From Sebastes aleutianus (lineage: Eukaryota; Chordata; Actinopteri; Perciformes; Sebastidae): DNA of 64,000 nt. The stretch is taken from NCBI GenBank assembly GCA_916700875.1, contig CAKAKS010000066.1:12984861-13048860 (forward strand), written 5' to 3'. Of the stretch, positions 22,642-33,400 are shown in pieces. The position numbers were made by a program, and so were the translations under genes. The notes under the pieces were generated by a model. It made no database searches. It saw only the letters and a list, made by a program, of their open reading frames with translations, and was not told the DNA's origin. Numbering within the stretch: position 1 is the stretch's first letter; every line of letters begins with the position of its first letter.

Positions 22642-25600
22642 TCACTGCACTAGTACAATCATGGCAGGGCTCCACCTTTTAGCAAATGTGTCTTTTTGGA
22701 GTCTTATGGAATAGGTTATTTGTTCCATGTGGTAGATTTCCCATACCTTCTCAATCCATAAATTGTATGTTGGGGGCTCAGGTTTTAGCCACTTAATTGT
22801 AATACATTTAATTGCTGCTGTAAGCAATATTTGTAAGAGATATTTTTTGGCTCTTCCATCAATGCCTTCTGGTATTGCTCCCAGCAGTGCCATTTTTGGA
22901 TCTTTGGTGAAATTGTGGTCGAATACATCTTCGAGTGCCCGAAATACCTCTTCCCAAAATGTTTTTAATTTGGGGCATGTCCAAAATATGTGAATATGAT
23001 TGCCAATATGTGTACCACAATTTCTCCAACATTTATTCGAGTGTGTAGGGCCCATTTTGGCCACTATTTCTGGTGTACGAAAGAATCTTGAAATCACTTT
23101 CCATTTGAATTCCCTCCAGCTATTAGAGTTGGTCACTAGATGTGCTTTGGTGCATATTTCTTCCCATATGTCCTGTGGTATGTCTGTATTCATTTCAATT
23201 TCCCATCGCCCTTTTATTTGAAGCGTATTGTTCAAATTCATGCCTAAAAATATTTGGTAAAAACGGCCTATAATTTTCTTATCCCCATTTCCTGTTTGTA
23301 ATTTCATTAGGAACTCTTCAATTGGAGTGGGCTCCAGAACTTTATGCCATTGCTTATGTTTCGTTAGGAAGTCCCTTAATTGTAGATATCGGAAAAAATC
23401 TGTGTTGGGAAGTTTAAATTCCTCTCTCAACTGCTGGAATGACTTAAGTCTGCCATCCTTCAGGAGTTGGTGTAGGTTAGCGAGTCCATGTTCTGACCAT
23501 TTTCTAAATCCTGTATCTAAACTGGAGGGAACAAAATCCTTTATGAATCCAATATTGGTTAATGCTGAAATTGCTTTGGGCAATCCAAATGCTAGTTTGA
23601 TTTTTCTCCAAATTGTTAGTGTGACTTTAGTCCATTCGCCCATTTGAATTTCTCGTAAGGCTACATCTAAGAAAGGCAAGATCTGTAGGGGCCTCGCACA
23701 AAGGCTTTTTTCTATGTTAAGCCAGCGTGTATGTGTACAATCCCGGGTCCATATTGTCAAAGGTTTTAACTGCGCAGCCCAGAAGTAATATCTTAGATTT
23801 GGAAGTTTGAGCCCTCCCTTTAGTTTAGATAGCTGCAATGTTTTTAGTTTGATTCTTGGCCGTTTTCCTTGCCATATAAATTTTAAAATTAACCTGTCCA
23901 ATTTATCAAATGTGGGCTTAGGAATATCAATAGGCAACATCTGAAATGGATAGAGAAGCTTAGGCAGCACATTCATGCGTACACTCTCAATTCGGCCTAA
24001 CAAAGATAGGGGGAGCGTTGCCCATCGGTCCAAATCCTTACCAACATTATGAATCAAACTTTTGAAATTTGCATCGAATAAATTTCTTAATGATGGGGGT
24101 ATTTGGATGCCAAGATATTTGATGCCATCTTTAGGCCATCTGAAACCACTCTGGAGTTTCACAGTTTGTGAGATTCCACCACTTATATCCATAGCCATTG
24201 TTTTATCCACATTAACTTTATAACCCGAAAAGTACCCATATACAGAGATGAGATCCTTTAAGTGTGGGATTGTTGTTGCAGGTTCCGCTAGATATAAAAG
24301 CACATCATCTGCGTACAGTGATAATTTATGCTGTTCTCCATTTATTGTCAGTCCTTTTATGTTATCGTTGTCCCTGATAAGCTGTGCCAAAGGTTCAATA
24401 CTAATATCAAACAGAAGGGGCGAAAGAGGGCAACCCTGTCTGCAGCCGCGCTCTAGGACAAATCGGTCTGATAAAAACCCATTCACTTTAACAGTAGCCT
24501 GCGGATTGGAATATAATGTTTGTATCCACTTAAGGAAATTGGGGCCAAATTGGAATCGTCTCAATGTTTGAAATAAGTATTGCCAGGACACTCGATCGAA
24601 TGCCTTCTGGGCGTCGAGGGATAATATCATTGCTTCGTCTTCTTTTACTTTTGGATGTGTCATTAGATTTAGTAACCTTCTAATATTGTCCCCATAATAT
24701 CTTCCGGTAATGAACCCGGTTTGATCCGGATGAATAATTTTCGTGATAATTTTATTGACACGTTTTGAAAGAATAGCAGTTAATATCCGCAGGTCTGTGT
24801 TGAGTAGCGATATGGGCCTATATGATTGGCATTTGGTCGAGTCTTTGCCCTCTTTATGTATTACTACTATTGTTGCGTCCCTCCAAGAGGGGGCCATAGT
24901 ACCAGATTGTAACGCATGGTGATAAGCTTTTAACAGTAAAGGTGACACTTCCTCTTTAAACATTTTATAAAATTCATTTATGTACCCGTCTGGCCCAGGG
25001 CTTTTATTGTTTTTCAATGTAGAGATTACCTGCTGTATTTCCCATTCATTGATTGGTTCATCTAGCTCTTTTGCCATAGGCTCAGATAACTCTCTTAATT
25101 TAATGTCCCTTAAAAATTGCGCCAATTCTTTGTCGTCTGTGCAGGTGTCCGTGTTTTTGTATAGGGATTTATAAAATTCGGCAAAGGACTGTGAAATTTC
25201 ATCCGGTTTCGTGAGTGTTGTATTATTAGACACTAACTTCTGTACTATATTGGATGATTGCTGTTTTTTTAGTCTTAGTGCCAATAATCTACTTGCTCTG
25301 TTACCGTTTTTGTAATATTTTTGATTTGTAAACCTTAAATTGCCCTCGATCTTTTCTGTAATTAGGGTGTTTAGATCTCTACATGCTTGTTTAAGAGTAT
25401 TAAGTATGCTGGGGGATGACGATCCTTTATGCTGTTGTTCAAGTTGCCTTATTTTGTCTTCTAATTCGCGTCGTGTTGCTTCCCTTCTCTTTTTTTTAGC
25501 ACTTGCAAACGAGATAATACGACCTCTAATATATGCTTTGGCACAGTCCCATAAAATAAGAGGTGATATTTCAGGTGAAGCATTTGTATCTAGATAAGTA

Positions 25601-26410
25601 CTTAATTCAATTTTGACAAATGGGATGAATTCCTTGTCGTTTAGGAGTGATGCATTTAATCTCCATTGTTTGGCTGATGGTGTGTGACCTATGTCCCAGG
25701 ACACCACAAGAGGAGAGTGATCAGATATTGTAATCGGTAAGATCTTTATGTCCTCTATCCTGTGTAACTCTGCTGTGGGGGTAAAAAAAATAATCGATTC
25801 TGGAATAGGATGAATGTCTATGTGAGAAGAAGGTAAAATCCCTCCCCTTAGGAAATTTGCTTCTCCAAACATCTGCTAGACCTAACGCTGTTGATAAGTG
25901 TTTAAGCCTTTTACTCATTTGGGAAGTGGGGGATTTTGAAGGAGGTTGTCTATCCGTAAGTTGAGATACAACGCAGTTGAAATCCCCACCCAACAGCAGA
26001 ATCCCAGAGCTGTGCTGCAGTATAGTGTTAAAGGTTGTATTAATGAAGCCAGGCTCATCCTCATTTGGGGCATATACTATGTTCATGAGAGAAACTTGTA
26101 TTCCATCAATAGAGCCATTTATCAGAATAAGTCTACCCTCAGAGTCTTTGTGAATTTTAGTTGGTGTGAAATTAATCTGTCTATGTATCAGAATAGAGAC
26201 TCCTCTTCTTCTGCCTGAGTGGTGTGATGAGTAAAACACCTTGTCTGCCCAAGATTTTTTTAGCTTTTCATGCTCCAAGTCTGATAGATGGGTCTCCTGC
26301 AAAAACGCTATCTGGCAATTGGCTCTCCTCAGCTGATTAAGGATTTTCTTCCTCTTTATGGGACTATTGAGACCTCTGACATTATAGCTTATAACCTTAA
26401 GTGATCCCAT
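22642..26410 (-). pseudogene. LINE ORF2: apurinic endonuclease plus reverse transcriptase, single frameshift
   Basis: Begins MGSLKVISYNVRGLNSP (endonuclease), with FLQETHLSD, LLGGDFNCV and ISDHSPLVV motifs, then the reverse transcriptase with PGPDGYINEFYK, SYRPISLLNTD, LSLDAQKAFDRV, GCRQGCPLSPLLF and the YADD active site. The C-terminal zinc-knuckle-like stretch is CWRNCGTHIGNHIHIFWTC. Stop at 22642-22644. The frame is broken once, at a T8 homopolymer (plus-strand A8 at 25783-25790): 26410-25721 is open in one frame and the rest continues in the next (25872-22642). Otherwise about 1250 residues are uninterrupted, close to full length for L1-type ORF2. Motif order fits the L1/Tx1 group; clade assignment needs a tree. 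Confidence 0.88.
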
Positions 26411-27190
26411 GACTTGGGGTTAGGAGAATTAGGTAGGAAACAAATTTTGCACTGGCATAAAGTGATGGATCGAGAAGGCTGGTACAGCACAGAAGGCTAT
26501 AAGTGGCACGTAGTATAAAGTATCTATGTGCATGATTGTGTGAATGTAGGTGAGTGGGTGTAAGAAGATAAGTATTTGTAATAGGTAGGGGTGGGGAGGA
26601 TGGGGGAAGGGGGGTATTTAAACCAAAAAAAGAACAGAATGTACAAAAGTAAAATACATAAATAAATAGAAGTGTGGACAGGGTTGAAACATTAACATGA
26701 GACATTTGTATTGGAATAGAGGAAAAAATCAATTTCCTTGTTGCTTTAAATCTCACAGTGAGATCCCTGGGGAACATTGGGATCAACTCAAACTGAACTG
26801 AACATAAAGTTAGATAAACTGTGAACTCGGTCAACACAGTGTCCAACACACCTTTGGGACAAGGTCCCAGGCTGCAGGTCAGGACGGCAGCTATGCGAAC
26901 AATCCTAGAGAGTGCTCGCCTTTGCTTGGGTGTAAAACCAAACAGAACTAAAGAACTAAAGCTATTATTCTCGGTTCAGGCTCCCGCAGAACCCCGAGAT
27001 AAAATTAGAAAAGATAACAACATTTCAATGTGAGTGTCACAATTGTCAAAGTAATTCTATGTATAAAACTTATTGTGAAACTTAGGAATTATCAAAACCA
27101 AAGGAAATTAGATAAAAATGAGTGAAAGTTTCCTGAGAGCTTATGCTCATTCATTACAGCCTGTATGCACACAAGTATTTAGATCACATA

Positions 27191-27312
27191 TCCTTCTACT
27201 ATACACATCCATACACAAGCACACACCCTCACACCCACACACACACCTACCCACATCCACACCCACACCCACCCTCACATCCACGCACCCAAACATCCAC
27301 ACCCACACACAC
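27191..27312. repeat. CA/CCCA-rich microsatellite inside the LINE
   Basis: Irregular ACACCC and ACACAC units over about 120 bp, replacing ORF1 coding sequence. Confidence 0.85.
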
Positions 27313-27517
27313 TCTTCAGCTGTTCACTTATCACAGCGGTTATGTCCTTTCTTATGGAGGAGAGGATATCCGCTTTCACCGAGGCGATGTCCATGGTCAG
27401 TTCAGCCGCGAGTGCGGGTGAAGCCTGGTCGGTGTTAGTTGAACTCTTCGCCGAGGATGTGTTGGGCCTTGTGGTGGATGAGCCCTCGTTCTTATATTTG
27501 CGCAGATTAGACGCCAT
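27311..27517 (-). pseudogene. LINE ORF1 N-terminal remnant
   Basis: Starts MASNLRKYKNEGSSTT and continues about 69 codons to ITAVISEQLKS, a polar, Ser/Thr-rich start that fits an L1-type ORF1 leading into a coiled coil. It then runs into the CA-rich microsatellite. No RRM or C-terminal domain was found, so ORF1 is lost in this copy. Confidence 0.5.
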
Positions 27518-27769
27518 CCACGTCGATTTTACCGACCTTTAACTGCACCTTCGTTAGTTGAGGGTAGATTCTAAGCTTTTGACATCACAAATGGACAGAA
27601 AGCCTGACAAATGCAGAGTTTCTGAATATGGGCTGTGTGTATTTCCCTGTGGCTTGAGCGTTTCAATACTTTCACAGTATTTATATGGGACTTAAGCCTG
27701 CTTTATAATTAAAAAACATGAAAAAAAACATTTTTTATAATATGGGACCTTTAAAGTTCCTTCTGAAAA

Positions 27770-30190
27770 ACAGAAGAATTAACCTTTATTCAGTCTGAGG
27801 ATGACAACAACAAAGAGGCCACTACACATTCAAACTATGTCCTCAGGTTTTTGAAACAATAATGCATTTTAGACATTTATGGCCAGACAGCGGCCTACTG
27901 TCTCATAAACCATCAGTGCCTAACATCACAGAAACACCTGCCACTTTTGTTGTTGTGTGTTTAAAGGATATGGTTCATCATTTTTTAAAGTCTGTCTTAA
28001 AACAATTGTCATGTACCCATATGTACATCAAAGCAGGTTTTGCTCACTGTTATTATTACTTCTGGCCAGTATAAGGCAAATTAAGAGATCCCTTCCAATG
28101 TAAATGACGGGGGACAAAAATCCACAGTCTGAGTTATGTGTAAAAAATATATTTCAACATTTATCTGAATCTGATATGCAGTCTGAGTTAATCAAATCAA
28201 GTGGGTATCTTCAGAAGTTAAGTCTTTTTAGTACATTTCCTTCTGTGTTTCTCCAGACAGTAGTTTTACACGAACAGGAGGAATGAAAACTTGTTTCAAT
28301 GTTAATATGGACACCCGACTAGTCTAATGGATTAATAACAATGTAATTCACAGTTACACACAAAAGTATCCACAAAATAACATAAGGGGTACCACCCTAC
28401 AAATGTGAACACGATGGTGAAAATCATGCAATAAAGATGACGCTGATTTCTTGTCATAAACGTTTTATAATAAAGATAATTGGAAGCACAAACCATAGTA
28501 CCATAAGACACCAATCATGAAAGGCCATACAAGCACAGAAATATTGAAATATTTAACTTTAAACTTGACATGAAAAGTGAGCACAGAGTGACTTACAGTA
28601 AATCCTGTTTTAGGAAACTTAATGTTGGTACAGTGTAAGATTGATGACATTTTAAAATATGTCATCTCCCTCCATTCTCACAGTATTTAAAAAAAAAAAA
28701 AAAAAGCATCGACCTTATCAAGTCCCTCTGTTGTAGAACATTTCATTGTACAAAAAAATGTATGAAAATGTAAAAGAAATTAGCAACAGAAATAGCTAAA
28801 GACGCCATAAAACTTCACAGAATTGTGTCCAAAACACAACCGGCATTCACTATTCCTCAAAAAGCATAACATACTGCAGCTTACTAAGATGTGAGGTACT
28901 GCAAATATACCAGTTCATTTCAAGAGAGAAGACAAATAGACACAGAATTTAACATGAGAACATACCGATTGTTGAGCTGTGACACTTTGCAGAAGACATG
29001 ATACAGAATCACAAAATAAATAAATACATTATATTAGAATTACATAAGGTCTAATTCACTGCTGCTTCATCCATTGTTGTGTCGCGCTGTCCCCAACGTT
29101 GGATTAAAGCTGCATGAATCAGGTGAATCTTGGAGAAGTTCATCCAGGTAAAATAAGCAATTTGTCCTTTGTGATGATGAATACTGTTAACAGCTGGTGA
29201 AATCATTATGTTGTTGTTTTTAAGGCATGAATCTAACACTATATTTAAGGAAAATATACTGCTTTCCTTGGTCTCTTTCTATCCAAGTTCATGTATTTAT
29301 ACCCAACCACCTCCCGAAAATACTTATCATTTCAAATGTTACATTTTCTGCAATTAAATTAAAGCAGATGTAATTGCACTATTTTGTGTGTGAGACAAAT
29401 TACATGTCAAAAACATATCACTGTGATTTAAAGGAATATTTTGACATTCTGGGAAATGATCTTAGCGATGAAAAGATCGCTATCATTCTCCTATCTGTAC
29501 GCTAAATATGCTGCCAGCAGCAATTTACTTTTCTGGAAACCGCTAGCTTGGCTAAAACCATAATGTGTTGTTTTGACACTTCTGTTTTGGTGAAGATTAC
29601 ATAAGTGAAATATAACATGTTGATTAATGAGCTTTAGAGGTGCAGGCAGGCAGATTTTGTCCCCTTTGGACAGAGACAGGCTAGCTGTTTCTAGTCTTTG
29701 TGCTAAGCTAAGCTAACCAGCTGGTGGCGGTAGCGTCATATTTACTGAATAGGCATGTATGGTATCAATCTTTTCATCGCTTAGCGAGAAATACAAATTT
29801 GCATATTTCCCAAAATGTCAAACTATTCTGTTGCCAGTCAGTAAATCAACTGTAATATACAGATGGACCATGCAACAGTCAAATCTAGACGCTCCACTAC
29901 ACAGAGCGTCGTTGCCAGACCCTGAACTGCACTCACTGGATGTTAAGACTCTCACTGACCTCCTCGGAAATCCCTGCTCTTGTTTTTGGGAGACAATAAT
30001 AAGGCACAGTCCTTAGAGTCTGTTTGTCTTTAAAGGTGAAGCTACACAACACCTCCTTTGGTATCGCTTTCACATGAGCGGATGAGTGCCCAATTCATTA
30101 CATAACATAGTGGGAGAATACTCTGGCCAGTGTTTGTCATTCTACACTAGTGAGCTTCGGATTGCTCTCCTGCCGCAGACGGAAACGGTT
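27770..30190 (-). other. adgrd1: adgrd1 3' UTR and downstream flank (extent uncertain)
   Basis: No coding exon was seen after the adgrd1 stop. The first convincing minus-strand AATAAA is at 27785-27790 (context TGAATAAAGG), which would give a 3' UTR of about 2.4 kb carrying the MITE at 29434-29828. A nearer non-canonical signal cannot be excluded. Confidence 0.3.
29434..29828. mobile_element. MITE with 23-bp terminal inverted repeats
   Basis: Starts GAATATTTTGACATTCTGGG and ends CCCAAAATGTCAAACTATTC; 21 of 23 terminal bases pair. It contains the GCTAAGCTAAGCTAACCAGC motif common in teleost repeats. Lies downstream of the adgrd1 stop; no coding capacity. Confidence 0.75.
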
Positions 30191-30461
30191 CTACACGGCG
30201 GAGAGGTCGATACGATTGGCCGAGTTGGTGCTTTTGTCCCATGTGTTCATCTTGGTGGGAGTCACGCCCTCCTTGTTTCCATTCATCTACAGGATGGGAA
30301 GGAGAAGGTTAGTTAAGAGTTGAACAGCTCATTTGTTGTTTGAGAAAATCTTGAACGCCAGCACTCACAATGTCAGAGTTGAATGGCTTCACATTGATGT
30401 TTCGGATGGAGCTGCTGGTAAGAGACCACACCTTGGTTTTGTGTTTGAAAGCAGCTCTGAC
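30191..30461 (-). other. adgrd1: adgrd1 cytoplasmic tail exons 25-26 and stop
   Basis: Exon 30369-30461 encodes VRAAFKHKTKVWSLTSSS onward. Exon 30191-30286 encodes MNGNKEGVTPTKMNTWDKST through RIDLSAV and a TAG stop at 30191-30193. The C-terminal SAV is kept from human and could serve as a PDZ ligand; that role is inference. Confidence 0.9.
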
Positions 30462-33400
30462 CTACAGAGAGAAGCAAAACCCATAACAGATAATGGTGAC
30501 AAATGTCAGACGGAATACATCTTATCACCCTAAATCAGAAATGGGGGTTGCAGCAGAGAACATTGTCCCTTCAAAGCTAATTAGAATAAATATCTGGACT
30601 AATTGATGGTTTAGCGTGCGTACAATTTTCTACCACAATAGGTAACAAATCACAACATGAAAACACACATTTATTACATTTAGCATCATACCTCAGAGTT
30701 GAGAAGACAGTGAAACAAGAAGACAAAGAACCCCTAAAGAAAAGGAAAAAAATTAAACTTTAGCAGAATTTTCACAAATGGCTGCAAACTTTTTGGAAAA
30801 GAAAAGATCCCGTAGTGAAGAACTTACTTGTAACGAGTTGAATACAGCAAAAATATACAGGAACGGCAGAGAGTGTGAGTTGATGGCGAGAACGCCAAAG
30901 ATCCAGGAAATACCGAGTATAGGCAGGAGCACAGCCACAGCCTTTGCAGTCAGCCTTGAAACAAAGCAAGAGACAGCCATGTTTATCTTATTAGTAGGGC
31001 TGTCAGAGTTAATGCGATAATAACGCGTTAACACAAATTCATTTTAACGCCACTAATTTCTTTAACACATTACACAACTTGCAATTTTTAGGTTTTAGCA
31101 GGCTCAGTTTTAAAGCTAGAGTGAAGATACTGGCATCATATGAAACTAAAAAAACTAAGGAATCCATTGGTAGCAACCATGTCATACTAGCTTGTTGTGA
31201 ATGAGGTTAAACAACGCTCCAAACTTGCGCTAAATTTCAGCAAGGAAAAACTGTCATGACCATTTTCAAAGGGGTCCCTTGACCTCTGACCTCAAGATAT
31301 GTGAATGAAAATGGGTTCTATGGGTACCCACGAGTCTCCCCTTTACAGACATGCTGACTTTATGATAATCACATGCAGTTTGGGGTAAGTCATAGTCAAG
31401 TCAGCACACTGACACTCTGACAGCTGTTGTTGCCTGTTGGGCTTGAGTTTGCCATGTTATGATTTAAGCATATTGTTTTATGCTAAATGCAGTACCTGTG
31501 AAGGTTTCTGAACAATATTTGTCATTGTTTTATGTTGTTAATTGATTTCCAATAATAAATATATACATACATTTATATAAAGCAAGCATATTTGCCCTTT
31601 CCGATGTTGATAAGAGTATTAAATACGTGACAAATCTCACTTTAAGGTACATTTTGAACAGATAAAAAAGGTGTGATTAATCACGATTAACTATGGACAA
31701 TCATGGGATAAATATTGTAATCGATTGACCGTCCTAATTATTAGCTTTTAATAATATCAAAAGAGCACTGGTCTGATCATGGAAACAAATAAACTCACTT
31801 GACTGCATTGGCATCTCCATGAATCTTGTAACTCTCTCCGCTGATTCGAGAGATGATCCTGGTCACGGATATCAGAATGCCAATGTTCACCTTGAAATCA
31901 GAAAGAAGGTTAAATAAAATAATTAAATTGTGGATCAAATTACGCAGCTAATAGGGAACTGTAAAATGACAAATTGTTGCAAATTCCTCACCACAATGAC
32001 AAACAGAGCCGGTGCCACAAACGCCCAGATGGCTCCATTCGTCAGTGACAGCCAACAGCTGAGAAAACAAGGACAGAGGCAAGGGTAAAAAAGAAGAAAA
32101 AAAAAATCACACGGTATTCCCTTCCAAGTAAAAACGCTATAATGATGTAATGTAAATATGGAATGACATGCGTAGTTACTGTTAACTTAAAAGCTTTTGA
32201 ATGACATTAAACACAGCTCCATTTCTTCCACAGGGGACGACATTCTCATGCAAATCCACCGAGCTTTGATGGAAGAAAATGAATTCCATATAATTCCTAT
32301 AATTTCAAAGTGCAGGTCATACTCACTTGTCAACCTCGCCGTAACTGTTCAGAGCCGATGTCATGGACACCACACATATTACCAGTGGAGAGCCTGATAA
32401 TAAACAAACACACATGTTACACATTCACTAAAGATGTCACATAGTACCCATGATGACTGGATTAACATGTTATGGAGCCCCGCTGCAAAAATGAAAATGG
32501 GGGCCCCGTTGACCGCCTATTTCTCCCACTCCCTTGTGGGATGATTGTGCATGTACTCTGCTGTGTTAAAGTACCAATGAAGTACAGCGCCTACATAACA
32601 TATGGTAGCTTCATTGTATTTGCTGTATCAATAAGTGTGTGGTAATTACAGTATATCAAACACAAATTTATTTATGAATATGCATCAAGTACAATTGGTT
32701 CCTTCCTCATAAAACCCATTTATTTAAAAAAAATATTTTTAAAGGTGCTAAATAAGCCATTGAAAGCATTTCTATTGCCTCTCAACATGGCGACGGCAAG
32801 CCGCAGCTTGCAGCTAACGGTGCTAACAACGCTAAACAGTGCAAACAATGGCGGAAGTTCTGACAGAGATAACAGTGTTAACCAGAGAGGGAACCAGAGG
32901 GTGGGTGCTACGCGACGGCGCCGTCAGTCAGGACAGCGTTATCAGCTGTAACCGCCATATGAGAGCAGTGCAGAGCGTGAGCTAGCCAGTGGGGCACGCT
33001 CACACGCACGAACATGCACTAAAAGCACACGCAGCCGGCCCGGCTATGTCAACAAAGCGAGGAGAAGCCTGGATTACAACACACACAGAGGGTGAGCGAC
33101 TTCATTCTCTGCTCAGGTAGACATTAATCCTCTATATCTTAACATAGCAAACAGCTGTTTGCTGCTATATTAATGCTCTGAATATCTAATTTAGCCCCTT
33201 TAATTCTACATTGTTTACATCTTTGTTTGCCTGCTAGCAGTCTTCCTCCTTGCCTTTGTTGTTAAATTTCTTTTGGCGCATTACCGCCACCATTGTTGAT
33301 CAGCAGAATAGTGTAAAACCAGGCAAGAATGTGTATTGCGTTGCCAGTATGCTTGTGTGTGTGAATGTGCACCATGATGCTCATGCATCAACAGAAACAA

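Larger units (their letters stand above)
22199..27576 (-). mobile_element. L1/Tx1-type non-LTR retrotransposon, nearly full length
   Basis: Poly(A) at the 3' end is seen as a T run at 22199-22209. ORF2 occupies 26410-22642 with one frameshift. An ORF1 start lies at 27517. The 5' end is near 27576, where the host MITE resumes. About 5.4 kb. Between 27310 and 26411 most of ORF1 is replaced by a CA-rich microsatellite and unrecognised sequence, so the copy is not autonomous as it stands. Confidence 0.85.
22043..27750. mobile_element. TTAA-flanked MITE split by a LINE insertion
   Basis: Left part 22043-22198 starts AGGTCCCATATT; right part about 27577-27750 ends AATATGGGACCT. TTAA lies outside both ends (22039-22042, 27751-27754). 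The intact relative at 58471-58981 (511 bp) shows that the two halves belong together and that about 180 bp of the middle is missing. TTAA duplication suggests piggyBac-type mobilisation. Confidence 0.75.

Noticed and set aside
22763..25597. Plus-strand open frames within the LINE
   Set aside because: Antisense shadows of the ORF2 coding sequence.
26397..26849. 150-codon minus-strand open frame next to LINE ORF2, considered as the ORF1 C-terminus
   Set aside because: It is rich in Thr/Ser/Pro/His from a low-complexity linker and shows no RRM or C-terminal ORF1 features.
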